NCBI GenBank assembly: GCA_023957155.1
Contig: JAMLHK010000009.1
Span: forward strand, 62,001 to 126,000
From: Chitinophagaceae bacterium
Lineage (GTDB): Bacteria; Bacteroidota; Bacteroidia; Chitinophagales; Chitinophagaceae
Length of the DNA: 64,000 nt
Direction: 5' to 3'
Shown here: piece after piece, positions 53,224 through 61,409 of the stretch
Layout of the letters: every line of letters begins with the position of its first letter
Position numbering within the stretch: the stretch's first letter is position 1
The notes under the pieces: model-generated
What the model was told of the DNA's origin: nothing
Databases searched by the model: none
Seen by the model: the letters and a program-made list of their open reading frames with translations, nothing else
Made by a program: the position numbers and the translations under genes

Positions 53224-56200
53224 TTAGAAGGTTACATTAATTTTAAATCCGACAGGAATAACCCAGGGGTAAACATTATACCGCTCAATACCCTGGGCAA
53301 ACTGCATGCCTCCGCGTGTGTCGCCAACCCTGGGCTGAAAAGCATTTTCCGGATCAATATTTATTTTAGCTGCAGTCCACAACATCAGGTTCCTGCTGTA
53401 TATGGAGAAATTCAGTCCCTGCAGCTTTACTTTCTGGATCAATTTCTGGGGCAGGTCATATCCCAGTGAAACCTCTCTAAGCTTAAGAAAAGATGCATCA
53501 AAGGTAGCGGTACGGGTAAAAGACCAGGGCGTTGCGCCAGCCAGCGGCAGGGTTTTTGTACCTCCGGGTTGTCCTATATTTTCCCCGAGATTCTCTACAT
53601 ATTGACCCTGGTCATCCAGATATACTCCCGGTATAAATACACCACCGTAAGGAACCGTATAAGGCCCATATACAAACGGGAAGCTGTTGTATTCCGGGGT
53701 AGGTCCTCCAACCTGCGGCATCCGGTTGCCATTCATCAGGATCAACTGATCCTGGTTGGCCACAAGGTAATCCCTTAACTCTTTTCCGCTCATATTACCC
53801 GGATTGATCAGCCGGTCATACGCCAACTGTGAAAGTCCTCCCTCTTCCATATACCGGTAGGTTTGCGACATAAAATCGCCGCCATTGCGCCAGTCAAATG
53901 TCAGGCTCAGACTAAAGCCTTTATACGCCAGCGAGGTTTGCGCCCCCATAATAAACCGAGGGTTATAATTGCCTACTTTGTTTTTTGTATTTACGGCATC
54001 TACACTCTGCCATTTCCCGGTATTATCCAGTATGGGGTAGCCGTAATACGGGCTGTTTTTATCGGTTACGGTTACCACCTGGGCATCGTAAATATCACCC
54101 ATTTCATCTCCTACATAAGTCCATGAACCTCCTTTAGCTTCCTGCCAGAGCATAAAGTAAGGAATGTCATCTGCCAGCTCTATTAAGCTTGTTCTGTTCC
54201 GGGTAAAGTTCAGGTTAAGATCCCAGGCAAAATTTCTGGTCTTAACCGGTGTTATTCCAAATGTAAGCTCAATCCCTTTGCTTCTCACCAGACCGGCATT
54301 GATATTTTTCGAAATAAATCCTCCGGATGGCGGAATAAGCGATTGCAATATCTGGTAGGTATTGTCCACCACATAATAGGTACCGGCAAAACGTAACCGG
54401 CCGCCAAACATGTTCAGGTCTACCCCGGCTTCATAAGAAGTTGCGATCTCTGGCTTTAACTGGGGATTTTTTAGTATGGGAGAAGTTGTAAGCTGCGGCA
54501 CACCTGCAAAGGTACCCGCGTTAAGCAGTAAAGCTTGTAGCTGATAAGGATCTGTATCATTACCCACCTGCGCAACACCGCCTCTCAGCTTTAATAAATT
54601 TACATAAGCCGGCATTTTAAACAAATCATTTAAAAGCAGGCTAAGCGATGCGGAAGGATAAAAATAACCGGCTGCATCGGGTAATGTACTGGACCAGTCA
54701 TTTCGCCCGGTTACATCAAGAAACAGATATTCTTTGAATCCCACATTTAACAGCCCATATACACTATTCACTGCCTTTTCAAATTGATAACTGGAAGAAA
54801 CCAGGTTACCTTGCGGAATATTAGAAAGCGAATAAACACCCGGTGTAGTTAACCCGTTGATGGAAGAAACACTTGAATTACGCCCGTTTTGATAGCGATG
54901 GTTACCACCGGCAGATACCGATAAGCTAAAATCTTTAAGACGCTTCCGGTAGCTCAGTAAGAAGTCGGCATTATTTTCAAAATTGTTAAGGTTCATTAAC
55001 CCGTAGCCGCCATAGGGGTCTGCTGTATAGCTTCTGCCTAATTTAGTTTCGCGCTGTTCTGAAAGATTATCTAACGCATACCTGGCCATGAACGTGAAGT
55101 CTTTGGATATTTGCCAGTCTGCCTTTATATTCCCAAACACCCGGTCTCTTATAAAACCATTGTTGATTTCATAAGCTAAGAAATAAGGGTTATTAAACGT
55201 AGGCGGTTTACCGCTTGCAGCCAAACGCTCCGCATCCTGGGATCTTTGCAGGTAGCCTTCCTGTCCGGGCATCCAGTAATCTTTCATATCCCGGATATCG
55301 GTATTGGGTGCAACCGAATACGCCCATTGCAGCGGGTTAGCGCCTCTTTCACCGGCAGGACGGTTGTTGGAATTATTGCGGCTCAGGTCCAGGTTAGTGC
55401 TTATCCTGAAATTTTTATTGGTCCTGATATCGGCTGCAAGATTAAACGTATTTCTGAAAAGATCGGAATTGGGTATAATCCCTTTGTTTTGCATATTAGA
55501 GTAAGAAAGCCTGTAGCTGGCCACGTTATTGCTATTGGCTACCGATACCCCGTTAATACTGGTGATCCCGGTTTCTACAAAATTTTTAACGTTATTGGGA
55601 TGCGAAACCAAAGGTGTTTTAATCCTTTTACCATTATCACCTATCGGGCTGTTCCACTGCACTTCCTCATACCCCTTATCTAATTCGGCGCCGTAATAGC
55701 CGTTTACCCAATCCTGCACCAAAGCACCGAAGGGATTCGTAAGCGGGTTACCGCTAACCGACTCAGGGATGGCGGAAACCTGCCCCGGGCCAAACTTGGT
55801 TTGCACTTTAAGAAAACGATAGGGCCGGTCAAATACCGTATTGGTATAGGCATTTATCGTCAGCTTCTGCGCCTTGGTTCCACTCTTGGTCGTAATCAGG
55901 ATCACACCATTACCTGCCCGGGATCCATATAACGCTGCAGCACTCGGACCTTTCAGTACGCTGATGTTCTCAATATCATCAGGATTGATACTGGATATAG
56001 CATTCCCGTAATCCACCCTGTTATCGTTCCCGTTCACCTGGGCGATATTATTAACCGTATTAACCAGCGGAACGCCATCAACTACAATGAGCGGCTGATT
56101 ATCATTATTCAGGGAAGTAGCGCCGCGGATCACCATGCTTACCGATGAACCTGCACCGCTTGTCTGGTTAATGGTAACGCCGGCAACTTTACCGCTTAAC

Positions 56201-56703
56201 GCATTTAAAATGTTTTCCTGCGGAACCCTGACCATCTCCTTACCTTTTACTTCCTCCACTGAATAACCCAGCGATTTCTTTTCGCGTGTAATACCCAATG
56301 CGGTTACGATCACGTTAGATAACTCCTGGCTTTCCTTCTCCAGCGTAACCGTGATCCTTTCGCGTCCATTCACTTTTACTTCTCTCGATTGAAATCCAAC
56401 GCTGCTGAATACAAGTACACTGTTGGCATTTTTAACCTTTATGGAGAAGGCACCCCGGCTGTTGGTAGTGGTTATATTCGAAGTTCCCTTTTCGGTTACC
56501 GTAACCCCTTCTAAAAAGCCATCCTCATCCGACACCGTGCCATTCACAACAATATCAACCTGTACGGCAGCGGATACTTTATCAGGATGTAAACCGGTAC
56601 GTGGCCCGGTTAAAGAAGCTATATCCTGCGCTGATAATACATCCGTTTGCACCAATAGCACAAACGGTAAAAACAATCTGATGAAAATACTATTGTTTCT
56701 CAT
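53224..56703 (-). CDS. SusC/RagA-family TonB-linked outer membrane transporter (locus 2)
   Basis: The 1159-residue protein has a signal sequence, then an inserted segment of about 25 residues (SLTGPRTGLHPDKVSAAVQ) that its paralogue lacks. The carboxypeptidase-like domain VNGTVSDEDGFLEGVTVTEKG, the plug and the barrel follow. VVTALGITREKKSLGYSVEEV and SVSMVIRGATSLNNDNQPLIVVDG are almost the same as in locus 1, so the two arose by duplication. Barrel segments differ more, which may change substrate range. Confidence 0.95.
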   Translation of the reverse strand: MRNNSIFIRLFLPFVLLVQTDVLSAQDIASLTGPRTGLHPDKVSAAVQVDIVVNGTVSDEDGFLEGVTVTEKGTSNITTTNSRGAFSIKVKNANSVLVFSSVGFQSREVKVNGRERITVTLEKESQELSNVIVTALGITREKKSLGYSVEEVKGKEMVRVPQENILNALSGKVAGVTINQTSGAGSSVSMVIRGATSLNNDNQPLIVVDGVPLVNTVNNIAQVNGNDNRVDYGNAISSINPDDIENISVLKGPSAAALYGSRAGNGVILITTKSGTKAQKLTINAYTNTVFDRPYRFLKVQTKFGPGQVSAIPESVSGNPLTNPFGALVQDWVNGYYGAELDKGYEEVQWNSPIGDNGKRIKTPLVSHPNNVKNFVETGITSINGVSVANSNNVASYRLSYSNMQNKGIIPNSDLFRNTFNLAADIRTNKNFRISTNLDLSRNNSNNRPAGERGANPLQWAYSVAPNTDIRDMKDYWMPGQEGYLQRSQDAERLAASGKPPTFNNPYFLAYEINNGFIRDRVFGNIKADWQISKDFTFMARYALDNLSEQRETKLGRSYTADPYGGYGLMNLNNFENNADFLLSYRKRLKDFSLSVSAGGNHRYQNGRNSSVSSINGLTTPGVYSLSNIPQGNLVSSSYQFEKAVNSVYGLLNVGFKEYLFLDVTGRNDWSSTLPDAAGYFYPSASLSLLLNDLFKMPAYVNLLKLRGGVAQVGNDTDPYQLQALLLNAGTFAGVPQLTTSPILKNPQLKPEIATSYEAGVDLNMFGGRLRFAGTYYVVDNTYQILQSLIPPSGGFISKNINAGLVRSKGIELTFGITPVKTRNFAWDLNLNFTRNRTSLIELADDIPYFMLWQEAKGGSWTYVGDEMGDIYDAQVVTVTDKNSPYYGYPILDNTGKWQSVDAVNTKNKVGNYNPRFIMGAQTSLAYKGFSLSLTFDWRNGGDFMSQTYRYMEEGGLSQLAYDRLINPGNMSGKELRDYLVANQDQLILMNGNRMPQVGGPTPEYNSFPFVYGPYTVPYGGVFIPGVYLDDQGQYVENLGENIGQPGGTKTLPLAGATPWSFTRTATFDASFLKLREVSLGYDLPQKLIQKVKLQGLNFSIYSRNLMLWTAAKINIDPENAFQPRVGDTRGGMQFAQGIERYNVYPWVIPVGFKINVTF

Positions 56704-56770
56704 TATAATCCAATTGATTTAAAATATAATAATTAATACACACAACAATAACTGTAAAGTATAAAGGATG

Positions 56771-57304
56771 TTATTGTTTTTTAAAGAGGAGGAATACGGG
56801 TACGTTTGCCCCTGCTTCAGCAACGGCAACGGTAAAACCCAGCGATCCCAATTTCAGGTCTGTGGCGCTCATGCTTTCTACCCACACAGGAACATCCTTC
56901 TGGTCGGCAGAAACGAAATGCAGCGCCGATCCGTAAGCCTGTAAATTCCATGTACCCGAATTACCGGTTTTAGGCAAAATAAAGTCTGTACTACCGGTAA
57001 TGCTAAAAGTACCATTGGCATTAAAAACAAAAACATTGTCTTTGGTAGCGGTAATTTTCGGACCGGTAACCGGCAAATAGCCTACTATATTGTGGAGACT
57101 AAATCCTACCGGCAACTGCTGCCCTGCAAACGGGATGGAATAGGCCAATACAATATCTGTTTGTTTCCATGACCCGGTCAGGATCTCTTTCTTGGCAATA
57201 GCAGGATCTACTAACTTGGTAGCCGTATCCTTTTCACAAGACATGAATAACAGGACGGGAGCAATAAGCAGTAACAAAGTAAAAGTTCTGGTCTTTTTTT
57301 TCAT
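56771..57304 (-). CDS. Small lipocalin-like lipoprotein heading SusCD locus 2
   Basis: I start at ATG 57304 (177 residues); a TTG at 57310 would add two residues only. The lipoprotein signal ends LLFMSCEKD. The mature part has IAKKEILTGSWKQTDIVLAY, NVFVFNANGTFSITGST and SGTWNLQAYG, parallel to the locus 1 lipoprotein in order and spacing though diverged in sequence. The function is unknown; see the locus 1 entry. Confidence 0.8.
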   Translation of the reverse strand: MKKKTRTFTLLLLIAPVLLFMSCEKDTATKLVDPAIAKKEILTGSWKQTDIVLAYSIPFAGQQLPVGFSLHNIVGYLPVTGPKITATKDNVFVFNANGTFSITGSTDFILPKTGNSGTWNLQAYGSALHFVSADQKDVPVWVESMSATDLKLGSLGFTVAVAEAGANVPVFLLFKKQ

Positions 57305-57461
57305 GAGCAATCGGTTAAATTTTAAAGATTAGGTTAATTAATTACATATTGTAAGTAGTGTACAAAGTGGTTTAACAAAGGCACCGAAATCAGTTTATAT
57401 TAAAAGGAATATTAGCAAGTTCAGACAAGGCTGAAAATAAGGAGCGAACCTACACCTAACT

Positions 57462-57491
57462 CAAAAACTAACAAATGTTAATTATTATCAA
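57462..57491 (-). promoter_or_regulatory. Promoter of SusCD locus 2, identical core to locus 1
   Basis: On the minus strand TTG (57491-57489), then 18 bases, then TAGTTTTTG (one base longer than TAnnTTTG). The 23 bases at 57464-57486 are identical to those of locus 1, including TAACA-nn-TGTTA. The leader to ATG 57304 would be about 150 bases, twice that of locus 1. Confidence 0.62.
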
Positions 57492-57599
57492 AAAGATAGC
57501 AAAAATTATAATACCCGTAATAAAAAAATTTAATAACGAAACAGGTCCGGCGATCCTAAAACAGTTTTATCAAATTAAAAAATGTCATATAAACCATAC

Positions 57600-58187
57600 T
57601 CAGCCAGGGCTTCGGGCGTAAAATTCACCGTCTTTAACCACGAGTTTCACCGTGTAATCCTCACTATATAACACGCCCGAAAAATTGCCTTTAAAATAAC
57701 CGGAGCCGGCCTCGGTAATTTTTATAACGGCATTGGTCTCGGTACCGGAAGGAAGCGCAGGAGCCATTTCCTCCATCCAGGAGAAATAATTTTTCCCGTT
57801 TTCATCAATAAAAACAAGCTGGGCAAGCTTAGCCTTTTGCATACCGGAGGAGCTTGAAGTATAGCTGGTATAAGACGTTCCTTTTTGAACTTCACCGGTT
57901 GTTGCCAGGAGGAGGGTCATATTGTTTTTATTGGCAACAAAAGCTTCTTTCAAGCCGGCAGCTGAAGTACCGTACTGTGTTGATGTAGGCTTACTAAAGG
58001 TTCCTTCAACCGTTCCCTTATATTCAAACTGCACATCATTGAGCTTAAACTTCATATAAAAGCCCGAACCGTTTCCTCTTTCAGTTCCTCCATCCTTTTT
58101 ACAGGCATATAGCGTCATTGTTATTACAGGGAGAAGCAGGTAAAAAGAGAAATAAAAGGAGTATGGTTTCCTCATAGCAGTCTTCAT
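57600..58187 (-). CDS. Uncharacterised lipoprotein
   Basis: From ATG 58187 this is a 195-residue protein; ATG 58175 is equally possible. A basic, aromatic signal (RKPYSFYFSFYLLLPVITMTLYAC) ends in a lipobox Cys followed by KKDGG. The mature part is strand-rich and contains FYMKFKLNDVQFEYKGTVEGTF and a Ser/Thr/Tyr-rich stretch (TSYTSYTSSSSG), with GYFKGNFSGVLYSEDYTVKLVVKDGEF at the end. Similar small lipoproteins of about 180-200 residues are common in Bacteroidota; I do not know the role. It stands alone upstream of locus 2. Confidence 0.75.
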   Translation of the reverse strand: MKTAMRKPYSFYFSFYLLLPVITMTLYACKKDGGTERGNGSGFYMKFKLNDVQFEYKGTVEGTFSKPTSTQYGTSAAGLKEAFVANKNNMTLLLATTGEVQKGTSYTSYTSSSSGMQKAKLAQLVFIDENGKNYFSWMEEMAPALPSGTETNAVIKITEAGSGYFKGNFSGVLYSEDYTVKLVVKDGEFYARSPG

Positions 58188-58405
58188 TTTATGACAAACC
58201 TGTTGCGTATATCTCACTCATCCAACACAGATCATCAGGCATAAAGTTATAGAAAATAACATGTACTTTCAAAAAGTATTCGTGCAGTCAACCGGTATGT
58301 ACCCGGAGAATTGTCTCACAGATCCTGCAGATGATAACTGCAAAAAGCACGGCCTGTAGCGGAAAACAGCGGTATCAGCCAGGAATCAGATACGTTACTT
58401 TATGA

Positions 58406-58440
58406 TTGACATGATGATATTAACTAATCAATTATTTTTG
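58406..58440 (+). promoter_or_regulatory. Weak promoter candidate of the GNAT gene
   Basis: TTG (58406-58408) and TATTTTTG (58433-58440) occur upstream of the gene, but the spacing of 24 is longer than the usual 19-21. A second TATTTTTG lies at 58487-58494, only 12 bases before the start codon. Confidence 0.3.
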
Positions 58441-58505
58441 CGTTTTCGCACTTTCACGAAGGGTTACTAAAGCGATGATACTGTTTTATTTTTGAATTTT
58501 CCGTT

Positions 58506-59009
58506 ATGCTCCAATTCAAAGAAGCCGGGATAAAAGATATCCCCCTGATCAGGGAAATTGCGTTCGCTGTTTGGCCTAAAGCATACGCCGCTATTTTAAC
58601 AGCAGCGCAAACCGATTATATGCTGCAGATGATGTACAGTCCTTCTTCACTGCAGCACCAGATCGTTGTGCAACATCACCGGTTTATCCTCGCCTGTAAT
58701 AATAATGAAGCTGTGGGTTTTGCATCCTGGTCCTTTATTCCGGAAAGCAATATATACCGGCTGCATAAAATTTATGTATTACCATCCTGCCAGGGATCAG
58801 GTGTAGGGAAAAAGCTGATAGAACAGGTTATTGCGGCCATCCGCCCTGCCGTCCCTGCTATTTTAGAGCTAAATGTAAACCGCAATAATACAGCGCGGGA
58901 TTTTTATATTCACCTGGGCTTCAGGATTGCCCGGGAAGAAGACATTGCCATCGGAAATGGTTTTTTTATGAACGACTACGTTATGCAAAAAACAATCGGC
59001 GATCCATAA
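58506..59009 (+). CDS. GNAT-family N-acetyltransferase
   Basis: The 167-residue protein has the compact GNAT fold with the acetyl-CoA loop in YVLPSCQGSGVGKKLIEQVIA (QxxGxG form), LELNVNRNNTARDFYIHLGF as motif B, and an N-terminal REIAFAVWPKAYAAIL. It transfers acetyl to an amine; the target cannot be read. It converges with the DUF4954 gene 24 bases away. Confidence 0.9.
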   Translation: MLQFKEAGIKDIPLIREIAFAVWPKAYAAILTAAQTDYMLQMMYSPSSLQHQIVVQHHRFILACNNNEAVGFASWSFIPESNIYRLHKIYVLPSCQGSGVGKKLIEQVIAAIRPAVPAILELNVNRNNTARDFYIHLGFRIAREEDIAIGNGFFMNDYVMQKTIGDP

Positions 59010-59033
59010 CCGCAGCATACTTTGCACGCAGTA

Positions 59034-61247
59034 TTAACGGGTAAGCGCAGCCAGTATACCGTTCACTTTCTTTTTAAAGGCTTTCCATTCCGTTTGCTGC
59101 AGGGCAATGAAGCTATTGTCTTCTAATTTTCCCCAAACCTTATCCATCTCCTCTTTGGTATCAAAAACCATAGTCCGGAAAGGATTGGTATAATCCTTTG
59201 CCCTGGATTCATAAATACCTTCCGTTAACCAGGCTTTGGTATTTACCGACTGCTGTAATATCTCCCTGAATACCGCGGGCGTAAATGAGCTAAGGGGAAT
59301 ACCGGCAACTTCCAGCATCGAAGCAAGAGCATGCTCGAACCGGTCTGTATCATAAGCCTGTCCCTGCATGGTATAAAAAGTATGGACATCATCCCAGCTT
59401 TTTATCTTGCCCGACCGGATATCTCTCCTGAATTTCACCACTTCCTGCTCCGGTATCAGCTGACCGCCCACATTCACCCATTCATTTCTTTTAACGGCTG
59501 ATGGCAATTGTTTAAGCAAAGAGGAAAAAGTAGTGTGATCATTCTCTGAAAGCCTGCGGACACATTGCGTAGCGCCATAATACACGATCAGCTCTTTAAA
59601 TATCGTATAGGCCTGCTGTACTTTTACAAGAACGGTTTTTCTTTCACTGTTCTCCATCCCCTCTCCCACAATCTCCAGCTCATCAATAATACTATCCTTT
59701 GCTTCCAGTAATTCCGTCCCGGTTTTAATACACACTTTATCTGTCCGTTCCTTTGCGCTATCTTCTCTTGCCCAATACGCTTTACCGGTATATAACGCAA
59801 GCAGCCGGAGAGCATTTACCATTTCATTGATGGTATCAGGCGCCAGCGCATCAAACTCAATCCGCTGCTTTTTTTCAATACGGGCATCCCGGTCATGGTA
59901 CTTCCATTCATTGCGGGTGATGGCATACAGGTTATACATAAACCAGTAAGCAGGCATAACAATCAGCTGGTCTTTTGAAATATCATTACTGATCAGGGCA
60001 AAAGGAAAAGGAATATTCAACTCGTACGGGTAATCTCCTTTGGCAAGAATATTAAAAGAAGCGAATTTTGAGTTGTGCTTCAGGCTTACACAGAGTCCCG
60101 GCCAAAAGCCTCTTCCCGCAATAAGTTCTCCATCCGGGCTGCGTGAATTATGATTAGACCCGATGGTAGCTCCCGCCGCCATATTGCTCTGCCCCATTAC
60201 CGTAGCTGCACATAAGAAAGAATTATTATGATGTTGCTCATGTGAAGGAAAGATAAGGGAGTTCAGCACTTCGCAGCATGAAATGGTGGAATTGTTCCCG
60301 AGGTAAGAATTGAGCAGTCTTGCCCCGTATTTCAACTGGGAATGCGATGCCATAATAAAACGGATGGCTTTCACCCCGTAAAAAGCCTTACACCCTAACC
60401 CGATAACACCATTAACCATTTCACAACCCTCTCCTATTTGTGACGGCGCTTCGGGAGAAGAATTAACCGTAAGGTTTTTTAATTTATTAGCCCCTTTTAT
60501 ATACGCATCCGAACCAATCCAGACATCTTTGATGATGCTTGTATTTTTTATTATTGTACGATCACCGATTTTGCCGTAGTACCCCCGCTGCATATCATAT
60601 TCTTTCTGGGTGAACCATTTGAACTTCTCCAGCATGACGTCATCATCCCGGTATTTTGACCATAGCCAGGCATCACCGGGCAGCATACCGGTAAAGGGTA
60701 TGACTTTCCGTCCCCCGTTTTCATTACATATCTCTAACCAGATGCGGATGTTTTCACTCTCTCCTTCTTTAATGATCCCATTACCAAATTTTGCCACATT
60801 GGTAGTGGCCAGCTCGTGGATATTTACCAATACCACTTCGCTGCCAATGATATAATGCGAAAGATAATTCACATTATCCACTACCACGTTATCGCCAAAA
60901 TCACAACTGATTATGGTGCTGTTATACAAACCCACCGGCATACGCAGGTTATGATATTCGAGATAATAGGTTTCCAGCTTTCCAATACGAACCAGCCCGA
61001 AAAACTTACAATTTTTTACCAGCTCGGGATTAAACGCATCAGATACCAGCAGCTTATTCCAGTCATCAGAAGTATTCCTGTTACGCACCAGCACTTCAAT
61101 TTCCCAGGCGGTTAACCCCCGGTATTGAATACCATTCCTGTTTTGGATATTGCGCAAATGGTATTCATCTTTCCCCTCGGGCAAAAATTCATGACTGATA
61201 AAATCATAGCCTAAAGAATCAATGGCTTTTTTGTTGATCTGGTTCAT
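59034..61247 (-). CDS. DUF4954 family protein with left-handed beta-helix repeats
   Basis: The 737-residue protein matches the large Bacteroidota family DUF4954. From about residue 60 to 420 hexapeptide-like repeats (for example VVDNVNYLSHYIIGSEVVLVN, GDRTIIKNTSIIKDVWIGSDAYIKG, GNNSTISCCEVLNSLIFPS, MAAGATIGSNHNSRSPDG) predict a left-handed beta-helix like that of GlmU and LpxA acyltransferases. The C-terminal part is helical. It is next to glmS on the same strand (gap 162 bases). Nucleotide-sugar or acyl transfer is a reasonable guess, but no catalytic residue is certain. Confidence 0.87.
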   Translation of the reverse strand: MNQINKKAIDSLGYDFISHEFLPEGKDEYHLRNIQNRNGIQYRGLTAWEIEVLVRNRNTSDDWNKLLVSDAFNPELVKNCKFFGLVRIGKLETYYLEYHNLRMPVGLYNSTIISCDFGDNVVVDNVNYLSHYIIGSEVVLVNIHELATTNVAKFGNGIIKEGESENIRIWLEICNENGGRKVIPFTGMLPGDAWLWSKYRDDDVMLEKFKWFTQKEYDMQRGYYGKIGDRTIIKNTSIIKDVWIGSDAYIKGANKLKNLTVNSSPEAPSQIGEGCEMVNGVIGLGCKAFYGVKAIRFIMASHSQLKYGARLLNSYLGNNSTISCCEVLNSLIFPSHEQHHNNSFLCAATVMGQSNMAAGATIGSNHNSRSPDGELIAGRGFWPGLCVSLKHNSKFASFNILAKGDYPYELNIPFPFALISNDISKDQLIVMPAYWFMYNLYAITRNEWKYHDRDARIEKKQRIEFDALAPDTINEMVNALRLLALYTGKAYWAREDSAKERTDKVCIKTGTELLEAKDSIIDELEIVGEGMENSERKTVLVKVQQAYTIFKELIVYYGATQCVRRLSENDHTTFSSLLKQLPSAVKRNEWVNVGGQLIPEQEVVKFRRDIRSGKIKSWDDVHTFYTMQGQAYDTDRFEHALASMLEVAGIPLSSFTPAVFREILQQSVNTKAWLTEGIYESRAKDYTNPFRTMVFDTKEEMDKVWGKLEDNSFIALQQTEWKAFKKKVNGILAALTR

Positions 61248-61258
61248 GGAGAGATTTG

Positions 61259-61302
61259 AAATTTGAGACCTGTCTGCCGACAGGCAGGTTTAAAATTTGA
61301 GA
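61259..61302. repeat. Small palindrome (CCTGTCTG..CAGGCAGG) between 10-base direct repeats
   Basis: ACCTGTCTG (61268-61276) pairs with CAGGCAGGT (61281-61289, one G-T pair) around CCGA. Each side is AAATTTGAGA, at 61259-61268 and 61293-61302. Similar palindromes are widespread in this phylum. It lies between glmS and the DUF4954 gene. Confidence 0.72.
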
Positions 61303-61409
61303 TTACGGATGGAAGACCACGGATTGTAGGCGATCAGCGGCAACGTATCAAAGCCTTACAACCACACCTTCCACCTGACCCTGCAACTTGTACCTTGCGA
61401 CCTGTAACC

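Noticed and set aside
61248..61409. glmS-type or other riboswitch near glmS
   Set aside because: The segment is downstream of glmS and upstream of DUF4954 and shows only a short palindrome; the region upstream of glmS is under 100 bases and shows no conserved riboswitch core.
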